Of a DNA stretch of 64,000 bases, positions 25,123 through 33,352 are shown piece after piece (the stretch's first letter is position 1; every line of letters starts with the position of its first letter). A model generated the notes under the pieces. The model did not search any database and had not been told where the DNA came from. It saw nothing but the letters and a program-made list of their open reading frames with translations. The position numbers and the translations under genes were made by a program. Location: the NCBI RefSeq assembly GCF_002043095.1, contig NZ_MVOC01000044.1:134910-198909 (forward strand), read 5' to 3'. The stretch comes from Mycobacterium sp. AT1. Its GTDB lineage: Bacteria; Actinomycetota; Actinomycetes; Mycobacteriales; Mycobacteriaceae.

Positions 25123-26276
25123 GGGCACTGCACCAGCACGCCGGCGGGCTCGGGGAACCGCAGACCAATCTCGGCCCCGACGTCATACGTCGTCGCACCG
25201 GGCACGTCGACGTCGATCACCTGGTCGGCCAAGCCGTGAACCGACACGGTAAGGCGGGTGGTTGCACCCCGCCACACCGCGGCGTTCACCTTGGCGCGCA
25301 GCGCATCTCGATCACCGAGGCCGACGACCTTGACGGCGTGCGGGCGAATGCACAGCAGCGCCTTGGACTGTGGCGCCCAGTCCGCTCTGCCGACGGTGGG
25401 CTGGGGTGCCTCCGCGCTGACCGTCTTGTGCGCGAAGGTCACCAGCGCCGACGTGCCGATGACCCGCCCCACGGTGCAGGGAATCAGGTTGGCACCACCG
25501 AGGAAGGCGGCCGTGAAACTGGTCGGCGGTCGCTTCCAGAGATTCTCGGCCGTGTCGACGTCCATCAGCCGCGCGTCCTTCATCACGACTATCCGGTCGG
25601 CCAGTGCCAGCGCCTCACCTTGGTCGTGGGTCACGTAGAGCATCGCGGTGTCGGGCAGCGCCTCCTTGAGTCGTTGCAGCTCTGCGAGCATCGACTGGCG
25701 CAGCTGGGCGTCCAGCGCCGCAAGGGGTTCGTCGAGCAGCAGCACGCTCGGCCGGATCGCCAGCGCCCTTGCGATCGCGATCCGCTGTTGTTGGCCACCG
25801 GAAAGCTCACGGGGCAGGCGCTTTCCGTAGGCGGACATGCCGACCATGTCCAGTGCTTCGGCGACCCGGGACGTGACCTCGCCACGCGGGACCCGTCGCG
25901 ACGTCAGACCAAATGCGACGTTGTCGTGCACCCGCATGTGTGGAAACAGTGCGTAGGACTGCAGCACCACCCCGATGCCGCGCTTGGCAGGCGGCAGGTC
26001 GGTGACGTCGCGACCGGCGAGCCGGACCGCGCCGGTGGCTGGGCGGACGAACCCGGCCAACGCGTTGAGTGCGGTGGACTTGCCGGACCCGCTGGGGCCA
26101 AGGAGCGCCACCGTCTCACCGACGGCCACCCGGAGGTTGAAGTCGACCAGCGCCGTCGTCGTCTTGTTGCCGCGGCCGTAGGTCACGCCGATGCGGTCGA
26201 AGGTGATTGCGGGCGTGCCACTTTCGGTGACCGCTTCGCGGCGAACGCTGGTCTTCCCTACCCGGGTCTCGGCCAT
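25119..26276 (-). CDS. phnT: phosphonate ABC transporter ATP-binding protein (PhnT type)
   Basis: 385-residue ABC ATPase energising phosphonate uptake. Walker A GPSGSGKST near residue 67, Q-loop VVLQSYALFPHM, signature LSGGQQQRIAIA, Walker B VLLLDEPLAALDA and H-loop YVTHDQGEALAL. A C-terminal TOBE-like regulatory domain follows (LLCIRPHAVKVVG, AAVWRGATTRLTVSVHG), as in the PotA/FbpC/PhnT branch. ATG 26276 lies 2 bases after the stop of the binding-protein gene. Overlaps the permease start by 4 bases. Confidence 0.88.
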   Translation of the reverse strand: MAETRVGKTSVRREAVTESGTPAITFDRIGVTYGRGNKTTTALVDFNLRVAVGETVALLGPSGSGKSTALNALAGFVRPATGAVRLAGRDVTDLPPAKRGIGVVLQSYALFPHMRVHDNVAFGLTSRRVPRGEVTSRVAEALDMVGMSAYGKRLPRELSGGQQQRIAIARALAIRPSVLLLDEPLAALDAQLRQSMLAELQRLKEALPDTAMLYVTHDQGEALALADRIVVMKDARLMDVDTAENLWKRPPTSFTAAFLGGANLIPCTVGRVIGTSALVTFAHKTVSAEAPQPTVGRADWAPQSKALLCIRPHAVKVVGLGDRDALRAKVNAAVWRGATTRLTVSVHGLADQVIDVDVPGATTYDVGAEIGLRFPEPAGVLVQCP

Positions 26277-26278
26277 GA

Positions 26279-27325
26279 TCAGCTGCCGGTGGCCTTCTGG
26301 TACGCGGCGACGTCGGCGTCGAGATCCTTGAGCACGGCGTTCCAGTCGGGCACCCACACGTCGACGCCCTCGAGCACCGCGGCCGGGGTGTTCGGTGCGG
26401 CCGCACCCTGCGCCGACGAAACCAGTGAGCTCAGCACCGGGATGCCGAGCGCCTCGGGTGCGACGGTCTTCTGGACGTCCTCCGAGACCAGGAAGGAGAG
26501 CAGCTTCTTGGCCGAGTCGGCGTGGGGCGCACCCTTGGTGACGCCCGCGACGTAGGGCAGCGAGACGGTGGTCTTCGTGCCGTCGGCGGCGGCCGGGAAG
26601 AAGACGGTGAACTTCGACCCGTCGTCCTTGATCGAGCCGAGGTTCATCTGCACGTCTCCGTTGGCGACCAGCAGCTCGCCGTTGCTGACCTTCGGCTGCA
26701 ACTTGCCGGTCGACGACGACGGTCCTACGTTGTTGGCCTGCAGCTTGCCGAGGTAGTCCAGCGCCGCGGGCTTGCCCATCAGGTGCTGCAGCAGGACGAG
26801 CACCGCGGTGCCGTCACCGGCCTGCCCGGGCGTCGAATACTGAAGCTTGCCCTTGTATTCGGGTGCCAGCAGGTCGTTCCAGGTGGCGGGTTGCGGGTTC
26901 GCGCCGGGGTTGGCGATGAAGCTGAGCGCGTTGTCCACGACCGGCAGGTAGTGGCCGTCGGGGCCCACCTGGGCGGCCGGGATGCCGCTGACGTCGACGC
27001 CGCTCGGCTGCAGCAGACCCGACTGGTCGGCCTTCTGGATGAACGGCGGCAGGGTGACCAACAGGTCGGCCTGCGGGTTCGACTGTTCCTTCTCGACGCG
27101 CGAGACCACTTCGCCGGAACCGGCTTCCACCAGGTTGACGTTGACGCCCGTGCTCTTGGTGAAGGCGTCGAACTGGGTCTTGTACCAGGTGGCCAGACCG
27201 TCGGCGCTGTACACCGTGATGGTCTCACCCGTTCCCGTACCGGAGGATCCGGTGCCGCCACACGCCGTCAGGGTGACGGCGAGGGTCACAGCGGTCATGG
27301 CCGCCAAGGTCTTTCGAAGCGTCAT
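26279..27325 (-). CDS. phnS: phosphonate-binding lipoprotein (PhnS type)
   Basis: 348-residue extracytoplasmic solute-binding protein. Signal peptide with lipobox LTAC (Cys22), so membrane-anchored. The mature part fits the PBP2 iron/AEP branch: ITVYSADGLATWYKTQFDAF, NLVEAGSGEVVSRVEKEQSN, ADLLVTLPPFIQKADQSGLL and the EYKGKLQYSTPGQAGDGTAV hinge segment. YSADGL and the PPFIQKA block are what I associate with 2-aminoethylphosphonate binders; iron-specific Tyr pairs are not apparent. It lies 9 bases downstream of the HAD hydrolase gene. Confidence 0.85.
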   Translation of the reverse strand: MTLRKTLAAMTAVTLAVTLTACGGTGSSGTGTGETITVYSADGLATWYKTQFDAFTKSTGVNVNLVEAGSGEVVSRVEKEQSNPQADLLVTLPPFIQKADQSGLLQPSGVDVSGIPAAQVGPDGHYLPVVDNALSFIANPGANPQPATWNDLLAPEYKGKLQYSTPGQAGDGTAVLVLLQHLMGKPAALDYLGKLQANNVGPSSSTGKLQPKVSNGELLVANGDVQMNLGSIKDDGSKFTVFFPAAADGTKTTVSLPYVAGVTKGAPHADSAKKLLSFLVSEDVQKTVAPEALGIPVLSSLVSSAQGAAAPNTPAAVLEGVDVWVPDWNAVLKDLDADVAAYQKATGS

Positions 27326-27334
27326 CTCTGCGTC

Positions 27335-28012
27335 CTAGGGTTGGTGGTCGAGGATCAGGTCGGCGAACTCGGATACCGTCGGCACCACGTGGGTGGCTCC
27401 GGCGTCGTACAACTGCTTCTCGCCGTGGGCTCCCGTGAGAGTGCCTGCGGCGATGGAACATCCGGCGCGCAGCGCGCTGGTGACGTCACTGGTGGTGTCA
27501 CCGAGTGCGGCGACGTCACCGACGCCGTCGACGCCCAGCCGCATCAGGGCGGTCAGGATGAGGTCCGGGTAGGGACGGCCGCGCACCCCTGCGCCGGGCG
27601 CCAGCACCAGGTCGACGGCGGACTCCCAGCCAAGCGCGGCCAGCAGCTTCTGCTGCGTCGGCCCGCTGAATCCCGTCGTCAGCGCCACCTTGACGCCGGC
27701 GTCGCGAAGGCGCGCGATCGCATCGGCAGCGCCGTCGACCGCTCTGGCGTGGCCCTCGTCGATCGCCGCCGCGTATGCGCTCTCGAAGGCGGCGTTGGCC
27801 CGCTGGGCAAGGTCCTCGGCGCCGAACAATGCACGGAACACGACGATCTTGGACTGGCCCATCGTGTCGAGCACGTACTGGCGGGCGTGCTCGCGTTCGG
27901 ACCCCTCGACGGGTAGGCCCGCTGCCGTCGCGGCAACCTCGAACGAACTGATCACCAGGCCGTCGTCGGCGACGGTGGTTCCTGCCATGTCGAGCACGGC
28001 GAGTTGAATCAT
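27335..28012 (-). CDS. phosphonatase-like HAD hydrolase
   Basis: 225-residue HAD-superfamily hydrolase of the PhnX-like group, expected to cleave the C-P bond of phosphonoacetaldehyde to acetaldehyde and phosphate. Nucleophile motif LDMAGTT (D8; PhnX has DWAGT), motif II LTTGFSG, motif III RPYPDL region and motif IV ALGDTTSDV. The cap has MGQSKIVVFRALF, whose K55 stands where PhnX carries its Schiff-base lysine (MGxxKxxxxR), supporting true phosphonatase chemistry. ATG 28012 follows AAGGAA; an alternative ATG (28027) overlaps the FAD gene stop. Second gene of the operon, directly after the FAD oxidase. Confidence 0.87.
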   Translation of the reverse strand: MIQLAVLDMAGTTVADDGLVISSFEVAATAAGLPVEGSEREHARQYVLDTMGQSKIVVFRALFGAEDLAQRANAAFESAYAAAIDEGHARAVDGAADAIARLRDAGVKVALTTGFSGPTQQKLLAALGWESAVDLVLAPGAGVRGRPYPDLILTALMRLGVDGVGDVAALGDTTSDVTSALRAGCSIAAGTLTGAHGEKQLYDAGATHVVPTVSEFADLILDHQP

Positions 28013-28023
28013 GCTTGTTTCCT

Positions 28024-29139
28024 TCATAGTTCGATCAGATCGGCGGTCTGCTCGGCGATGGCGGGTCCGAGCGTCATGCCCCGGCCGCCGGGACCGGTAA
28101 TCACCCAGACGCCGTCGGCCGCCTTGGTGCGCATCACCAGTTGCCCGGGGTCGACGCATTGGCTGTACACGCCCGCCCACCGGCGCCGGACGGTCGGCAA
28201 CGGCCGACCGAGGAATTCCTCGACGCGCGTGGCGAGGTAGTCGTAGGGCGCGTCGTCGACGTCGAACGCGAACGGCTCGTCGTATTCGTGGGTGTCGCCG
28301 ATCGTCAGCCCGCCGTGCAGACGCTGAACGCACAGCAACTGCATGCGCCCCTCGGCCGCGGTCTCGTGCTGAGGTTCGCTGTCCCGCAACCCGTCAAGGG
28401 CACTCCCCGCGAAGCCCGGGTAGTAGCGGAAGCTGTCGCCGTCGGCAATGGCCGTGGTGAGTGGCTCGCCGAGAGGGTCGGTCTGCATCATCTGCAACCG
28501 CACGCGTCGCACTGGCAGGTCGCCGGCAATCTCGCGGGTCAGACCACCGTGCGCGGCGCCGGGGCACACCAGAACCAGGTCGGCGTCGTGGAGTCTGCCG
28601 CGGTCGTCGCGGACGGTGGTGCCGTCGACCGAGCGCGCCTCGGTCCCCGACATGAAGTCGTAACGACCGGTGCTGCAAAGATATTCGCGGATGGCGGGCA
28701 TCGCCTGGCGTGACTCCACCGCGGCGTCGCGCGAACAGTGCAATGCGGCCAGGAACCGACCCCGCAGTGCGGGATTCAGTGCACGGGCTCGATCGGGCTC
28801 GAGTAACTCGAAGCCCCGCGGCGCGGCGTCGGCACGCTCGACGGCCTGTTCGGCGACAGCGACCTCGCGCGGTGTGCGCAACAGCGTCAACGAGCCGGCG
28901 GGCCGGAACCCGACGCCGGGGATCGTGGCGCCGATCCGTTCCCACAGTTCACGGGACCGCAGGGCGGCGTCGAGTTCGTGCTCGGCCCGGCCGGAGACCC
29001 AAACCAGACCGAAGTTGCGGACGGTCGCGCCGCGGGCCTCCGGCTCGCGCTCGAGCTGGGTGACGTGATGACCGCGCCGAACCGCTTCGAGGGCGTGGGC
29101 GGTTCCGAGGATTCCGCCGCCAATGATCGTGACGCGCAT
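28024..29139 (-). CDS. FAD-dependent amine oxidase of phosphonate clusters
   Basis: 371-residue DAO/glycine-oxidase-fold flavoprotein. N-terminal dinucleotide motif VTIIGGGILGTAHALEAVRR, second glycine-rich block ending GPGGRGMTLGPAIAEQTADL, and RNFGLVWVSGR near residue 42. It matches the TIGR03364 type, repeatedly found beside phosphonatase-like hydrolases and AEP transporters. Such enzymes are thought to oxidise AEP or N-alkyl-AEP to phosphonoacetaldehyde, releasing ammonia or amine and hydrogen peroxide; this would replace the PhnW transaminase. ATG 29139 immediately precedes the FAD motif. It heads the leftward operon, starting from the shared promoter region at 29.14-29.25 kb. Confidence 0.85.
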   Translation of the reverse strand: MRVTIIGGGILGTAHALEAVRRGHHVTQLEREPEARGATVRNFGLVWVSGRAEHELDAALRSRELWERIGATIPGVGFRPAGSLTLLRTPREVAVAEQAVERADAAPRGFELLEPDRARALNPALRGRFLAALHCSRDAAVESRQAMPAIREYLCSTGRYDFMSGTEARSVDGTTVRDDRGRLHDADLVLVCPGAAHGGLTREIAGDLPVRRVRLQMMQTDPLGEPLTTAIADGDSFRYYPGFAGSALDGLRDSEPQHETAAEGRMQLLCVQRLHGGLTIGDTHEYDEPFAFDVDDAPYDYLATRVEEFLGRPLPTVRRRWAGVYSQCVDPGQLVMRTKAADGVWVITGPGGRGMTLGPAIAEQTADLIEL

Positions 29140-29214
29140 GGTGGTTGACCTTCCAGACTCGTGGATACGGGCTGCCGACGCTCCGGTGATGGGAGCCGGA
29201 ACGGCAGATGAACA

Positions 29215-29230
29215 ATTGGTATAGACCAAT
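29215..29230. promoter_or_regulatory. PhnF-type operator
   Basis: ATTGGT-ATAG-ACCAAT, a perfect 6-base inverted repeat whose core TGGTATAGACCA is identical to the operator I recall for PhnF of M. smegmatis. It sits between the two divergent phosphonate operons, just upstream of a -10 box, with a PhnF-type gene 0.5 kb away. Binding is inferred from this match and context. Confidence 0.75.
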
Positions 29231-29236
29231 CGGGGG

Positions 29237-29242
29237 TATGCT
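29237..29242 (+). promoter_or_regulatory. -10 box for a leaderless HD-gene transcript
   Basis: TATGCT ends six bases before GTG 29249, placing the transcription start at the initiation codon. The operator at 29215-29230 covers the -35 region, so PhnF binding would block this promoter. Confidence 0.45.
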
Positions 29243-29248
29243 GCAACC

Positions 29249-29776
29249 GTGGACGCGATCACCGAAACCGCCCGCCTCCTGTCGTCGCTGCGCGACGTGT
29301 GGGACGAAGAAGCGGTCGACGAACTCGACCACGCCCTGCAGTCAGCGGCCCGCGCCGTCGACGACGGTGCCGACGACGAACTGGTGCTCGCCGCCGCGCT
29401 GCACGACATCGCGCACAGTCCGTTGTTCGACGCGGCGGCGGCCGAACGGCACGACCAGACGGCCCGGGAGTGGCTGTCACCGCGGTTCGGCGAGCGGGTC
29501 GGCTGGCTGGCAGGCCAACACGTCGCCGCCAAGCGGTACCTGGTGGCAACCGATCCCACCTACGGCGCCGCGCTCACCCCGACGTCCTTGACGTCACTTC
29601 GGGCCCAGGGCGGCGCCGAGGTCGAACCCGCACTCGTCGCGCACGAGTGGTGGCCAGACGCGCTGCGGCTGCGCCGCTACGACGACGCCGCCAAGGACCC
29701 CGACGCCGCCGCGACCGTTACGATCGACGACGTGCTCGCCGTCGCCGAACGCGTTGCCCGCCAGAGGGAGTCATGA
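29249..29776 (+). CDS. HD-domain protein of phosphonate clusters (PhnZ-like)
   Basis: 175-residue HD-domain protein like those associated with phosphonate degradation operons. The metal ligand set is complete in order and spacing: H28, H52-D53 (LHDIAH), H68, H91 (GQHVAAKRYL) and an acid in LRRYDDAAKD (D145/D146), matching the mixed-valent diiron oxygenase PhnZ pattern. PhnZ cleaves hydroxylated AEP to glycine and phosphate. E21 falls at the position of the PhnZ substrate-gating glutamate, but the gating tyrosine position is W18. No PhnY-type hydroxylase is encoded here, so its substrate is open. GTG 29249 is leaderless by promoter spacing. Its stop overlaps phnF (ATGA). Confidence 0.8.
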   Translation: MDAITETARLLSSLRDVWDEEAVDELDHALQSAARAVDDGADDELVLAAALHDIAHSPLFDAAAAERHDQTAREWLSPRFGERVGWLAGQHVAAKRYLVATDPTYGAALTPTSLTSLRAQGGAEVEPALVAHEWWPDALRLRRYDDAAKDPDAAATVTIDDVLAVAERVARQRES

Positions 29777-30468
29777 GCAAGCCGCACGCGATCCGCACGG
29801 CCCTCGACGAGATCCTCGACGGACTCGTCGAGGGCGACGCCTTTCCTCCCGAGCGGGAGTTGGCCGCAGGCTTCGGGGTCGCACGCGAAACCGTGCGGCA
29901 GGCGTTGCACGAACTGCTCGTCGAGGGACGCATCGAGCGCCGCGGGCGTGGCACGGTGGTGTCGAAACCTAAGCTGGTGCAGCCCCTTTCACTCAAGTCA
30001 TATACCGAGGGCGCCCTGAAGATGGGGCGCAAACCGGGCCGTCTCCTGGTCACCTGGGAGGACGTCGAGGCCACCCCCGATCTCACCGCCGCGCTCGACG
30101 TCACCGACGGTGCCGCGGTGATGCATCTCGAACGCATCCTCCTCGCCGACGGGCAACGCATCGGGCTGGAGAGCACCTACCTGCCGAAGCATCGCTTCGG
30201 CGCGTTCACCGAGACCTTCGATCCGACGACCTCGCTCTATGCCGCGGTCCGGGCCACCGGAGTCGAATTCGGTTCGGCGGTCGAACGAGTGGAGACCGTG
30301 CTGGCGTCCCCGCGCGAAGCCGGACTGCTCGAGTCGACGACGGCCATGCCGATGCTGCGGCTGCATCGGCGATCGGTGGACACCGACGGCCGGCCGATCG
30401 AAGTGGTCCGCTCGCTGTATCGCGGTGACCGAGTGGCGTTCGAAGCCCTGCTCGACGATCGCGATTAG
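29773..30468 (+). CDS. phnF: GntR/HutC-family repressor, PhnF type
   Basis: 231 residues. N-terminal winged helix (about 5-65): LDEILDGLVEGDAFPPEREL, GFGVARETVRQALHELLVEG, RIERRGRGTVVSKP. The C-terminal UTRA effector domain (about 85-230) has LLADGQRIGLESTYLPKHRF and a closing IEVVRSLYRGDRVAFEA. PhnF represses phosphonate transport genes in M. smegmatis, and its operator sequence occurs at 29215-29230. ATG 29773 overlaps the HD gene stop by 4 bases. It probably represses both divergent operons until a phosphonate, a breakdown product or phosphate status relieves it. Confidence 0.85.
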   Translation: MSKPHAIRTALDEILDGLVEGDAFPPERELAAGFGVARETVRQALHELLVEGRIERRGRGTVVSKPKLVQPLSLKSYTEGALKMGRKPGRLLVTWEDVEATPDLTAALDVTDGAAVMHLERILLADGQRIGLESTYLPKHRFGAFTETFDPTTSLYAAVRATGVEFGSAVERVETVLASPREAGLLESTTAMPMLRLHRRSVDTDGRPIEVVRSLYRGDRVAFEALLDDRD

Positions 30469-30504
30469 GCGCGCGGGAACCGTCCGATAAGTAGTGTCGG
30501 TCGG

Positions 30505-31410
30505 GTGGCCGACTTTCATCCCGAGCTGAAGCGCTCCGCCCGGTTGATCCCCCGCAGCATGATCACCCCCAATTCGTTGCCGGTGTTCCGCGTGGCCGCA
30601 CGCCTGATGGACCGCCGAACGCCGCCCGACGTCGAGGTCCTGACGTTGACCTCCGGTGTCCGGGTTCGGCTACATCGAGTACCCGACGCGCAGGCGAAAG
30701 GCCCTGCGCTGCTGTGGATTCACGGCGGTGGTTACGTCATCGGCAGCGCAGCCCAGGACGACGACGTGTGCCGCCGGTTCGCCCGCGAGCTGGGTGTCAC
30801 CGTCGCGGCAGTCGACTACCGTCTGGCGCCCGAGTACCCGTATCCGACCCCGCTCGAGGACTGTTACGGCGCGCTGCGCTGGCTGGTGGACCTGCCCGGC
30901 GTCGACCCCGCGCGCGTCGCCGTCGCCGGTGCCAGTGCCGGCGGCGGACTCGCCGCCGCTTTGGCGCTGCTGGCCCGCGACCGGGGTGAGGTGAACCTGG
31001 CGGCGCAACTGCTGGTCTACCCGATGGTCGACGACCGCTCGGCAACGCAGGAGGGTCTCGACGACCACCACCATCGGTTGTGGACGCAGAAGTCGAACGT
31101 CTACGGCTGGGCGAGTTACCTGGGCGACGCCGACCCGAACGTCGCCGTCCCCGCGCGCAATCCCGATCTTGGCGGGCTGCCGCCGGCGTGGATCGGGGTC
31201 GGCACCAACGACCTCTTCCATCAGGAGGATCTCGCCTACGCCGAACGCCTCACCTCAGCCGGGGTGCCGTGCGACGTCGAGGTCGTCCCTGGCGCCTTTC
31301 ACGGTTTCGACGGCGTCGTCCCGAAAGCCCTGGTGTCACAGGGCTTCTTCGCCAACCAAGTCACCTGGTTGCGCCGACACCTCACGCAGACGGAATCGGC
31401 CCCGTCCTGA
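30505..31410 (+). CDS. lipW: LipW-type esterase (hormone-sensitive lipase family)
   Basis: 301-residue cytoplasmic esterase. Oxyanion motif HGGGYVIG near residue 73, nucleophile GASAGGG (serine near 147), acid in GVGTNDLFHQED near 240 and histidine in PGAFHGFD near 268, all standard for HSL-family enzymes. GTG 30505 is the start. In M. tuberculosis lipW (Rv0217c) adjoins Rv0216; here an aldo/keto reductase, hydrolase and bicupin lie between them. Its last 29 bases overlap the end of the convergent aldo/keto reductase. Confidence 0.85.
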   Translation: MADFHPELKRSARLIPRSMITPNSLPVFRVAARLMDRRTPPDVEVLTLTSGVRVRLHRVPDAQAKGPALLWIHGGGYVIGSAAQDDDVCRRFARELGVTVAAVDYRLAPEYPYPTPLEDCYGALRWLVDLPGVDPARVAVAGASAGGGLAAALALLARDRGEVNLAAQLLVYPMVDDRSATQEGLDDHHHRLWTQKSNVYGWASYLGDADPNVAVPARNPDLGGLPPAWIGVGTNDLFHQEDLAYAERLTSAGVPCDVEVVPGAFHGFDGVVPKALVSQGFFANQVTWLRRHLTQTESAPS

Positions 31411-32437
31411 AACCGTCGCCACCGAGGGTGGTGCTCAGTCGCGCGGTGTTCTGCTCGTGGGGCTGGCCAAGCGGGATGGCGCTGGCCCGGTCCAGACGGT
31501 CGTAGATCTCCGCACCAAGGTCGACGTCGAGCGCGGCCAGGTAGTCGTCGAGTTGGTCCACCGTGCGCGGGCCGATCACCGGCACCACGCCCGTCGGTGA
31601 CCGCCTGGCGCGTTCCAGCAGCCAGGCGACGGCCACCCTGGCAGGCGGCACCCCGAGCTCGCCAGCGGCGTCGAGCACGGCGCCCACCGTCGCGGCCTTC
31701 ACCGGCTCGTCCTCGGCGTGTACCAACCGATTCCACTCGGTCAGCCTGCCCGCACTGCTGCTGCGGTACTTCCCGGTGAGCAGTCCGCCGCCCAGCGGGG
31801 ACCACAGTGCGGCGCCGAGGCCGAGCGCCTCGGCCATGGGGAGGTTGTCGCGGTCACCGCTGCGCTCGACGAGGCTGTACTCGAACTGCACGGCCGAGAT
31901 CGGCGTCCACCCCCGCACGTCGGCCAGGGTCACCCCACGAGCCGTCATCCACGCCGGGAAGTTCGACAGACCGGCGTAGAGGATCTTGCCTGCGCTGGCG
32001 AGGTCGTCGAATGCGCGGACGATCTCCTCGACCGGGGTGACGAAGTCCGGAAAGTGTACGTACAGCAGGTCGAGATAGTCGGTGTCGAGACGCCGCAGGC
32101 TGTCCTCGACCGAACGGAACATCGCCCGTCGGCCGTTGCCGGTTTGCAGTACGCCGCTGCCGTCCGGTGTCGCACCACCGATGGCGAACTTCGTGGCGAT
32201 GGTGAACCGATCCCGTCGCCCCGCCAGGATGCGTCCGAGGTTCTCCTCGGACTCGCCGACCTGATAGCTCGCCGCCGTGTCGATCGCCGTGCCCCCGGCG
32301 TCGGCAAAGCGGTCGACCAGCGCACGGGACGTCTCGGCGTCGGCGCCGTACCCCCAGCGCGTCCCGAAGTTCCCTGCGCCGAGGGCGAGGGCGGACACGC
32401 GCAGGCCGTTGTTGCGACCGAAGGTGAAGTGCTCCAT
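31382..32437 (-). CDS. aldo/keto reductase
   Basis: 351-residue NAD(P)H-dependent oxidoreductase with an (alpha/beta)8 barrel. Catalytic tetrad blocks: DTAASYQVGESEENLGRIL (Asp and Tyr), KFAIGGATP (Lys) and LDLLYVHFPD (His). SNFPAWM and SPLGGGLLTGKYR are the usual mid-barrel segments, and VVPVIGPRTVDQLDDYLAAL the cofactor site. Substrate not predictable. ATG 32437 (MEHFTFGRNN) fits family starts; a longer frame to 32476 exists. It may be co-transcribed with the hydrolase and bicupin upstream (58-base gap). Confidence 0.88.
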   Translation of the reverse strand: MEHFTFGRNNGLRVSALALGAGNFGTRWGYGADAETSRALVDRFADAGGTAIDTAASYQVGESEENLGRILAGRRDRFTIATKFAIGGATPDGSGVLQTGNGRRAMFRSVEDSLRRLDTDYLDLLYVHFPDFVTPVEEIVRAFDDLASAGKILYAGLSNFPAWMTARGVTLADVRGWTPISAVQFEYSLVERSGDRDNLPMAEALGLGAALWSPLGGGLLTGKYRSSSAGRLTEWNRLVHAEDEPVKAATVGAVLDAAGELGVPPARVAVAWLLERARRSPTGVVPVIGPRTVDQLDDYLAALDVDLGAEIYDRLDRASAIPLGQPHEQNTARLSTTLGGDGFRTGPIPSA

Positions 32438-32495
32438 GCCCACATCCAAGACCAGTCGGGCTGAGTTTATTTCCAAATACTCAGATCCGTCACCG

Positions 32496-33323
32496 CTATC
32501 CCTTCAGGAAGGCCAGCAGGTCGGCGTTGATCACGTCGGCGTGCGTGGTGGGCATGCCGTGCGGGAAGTTGTCGCGGTAGGTCTTGAGCGTGCCGTTGAC
32601 CAACAGTTCGGCGGACTTCGGCCCGGCGGCCACGTACGGCACGATCTGGTCGTCGACGCTGTGCATCACCAGGGTCGGTACGGTGATCTTCTTGAGGTCC
32701 TCGGTGAAGTCGGTCTGCGAGAACGCGACGATGCCGTCGTAGTGCGACAGGGCGTCACCCATCATCCCTTGGCGCCACCAGTTCTCGACGATCGCCTCAG
32801 ACGATTCCACGCCCGGCTTGTCGAAGTTGTAGAACGGCCCCGACGGAAGCGCGCGGTAGAACTCCGACCGGTTCGCCGCCAGCTGGGCTTGCAGACCGTC
32901 GAACACGCTCTTGGGCAAGCCTTCTGGGTTCGCCTCGGTCTGCACCATCAACGGCGGGACCGCGCTGATCAGCACGGCCTTGACCGCTCGGCTCTCGCCG
33001 TGGCGGGCGAGATAGCGGACCACCTCACCACCGCCGGTGGAGTGCCCGACGTGGACGGCGTCGTGCAGGTCGAGGTGTTCGACCACGACGGCGAGGTCGT
33101 CGGCGTAGTGGTCCAGGTCGTGCCCGCCCGGGGTCTGCGTGGACCGACCATGGCCCCGCCGGTCGGCCGCGATCACGCGGTAACCCTGGGCCAGGAAGAA
33201 CAACATCTGGTTGTCCCAGTCGTCCGACGACAGCGGCCAGCCGTGACTGAAGACGATCGGCTGCCCGGTACCCCAGTCCTTGTAGAAGATGTCGGTGCCG
33301 TCGGGTGTGGTGACGAAAGCCAT
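32496..33323 (-). CDS. alpha/beta hydrolase, non-haem haloperoxidase-like
   Basis: 275-residue hydrolase of the chloroperoxidase/esterase group. FSHGWPLSSDDWDNQMLFFL is the oxyanion region, GHSTGGGEVVRYLARHG the nucleophile elbow (serine near residue 98), MHSVDDQIVP the acid and THADVINADLL the histidine. Such enzymes are mainly esterases or lactonases; perhydrolase activity is incidental. It starts 29 bases after the bicupin gene and is probably in its operon. Confidence 0.87.
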   Translation of the reverse strand: MAFVTTPDGTDIFYKDWGTGQPIVFSHGWPLSSDDWDNQMLFFLAQGYRVIAADRRGHGRSTQTPGGHDLDHYADDLAVVVEHLDLHDAVHVGHSTGGGEVVRYLARHGESRAVKAVLISAVPPLMVQTEANPEGLPKSVFDGLQAQLAANRSEFYRALPSGPFYNFDKPGVESSEAIVENWWRQGMMGDALSHYDGIVAFSQTDFTEDLKKITVPTLVMHSVDDQIVPYVAAGPKSAELLVNGTLKTYRDNFPHGMPTTHADVINADLLAFLKG

Positions 33324-33352
33324 TGCGGTGCCTCTCATTTGGCGGTAGAGAA

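Noticed and set aside
25119..27325. Iron(III) ABC transporter reading of the transport genes
   Set aside because: The fold family overlaps with iron transporters, but the linked phosphonatase-like hydrolase, FAD oxidase, HD protein and PhnF operator favour phosphonate.
29175..29215. Possible PHO box (GTTCATC and GTTCCGG 11 bases apart, leftward) before the FAD oxidase
   Set aside because: Only the first unit fits the GTTCAYC pattern; the second is too weak to claim RegX3/PhoP control.
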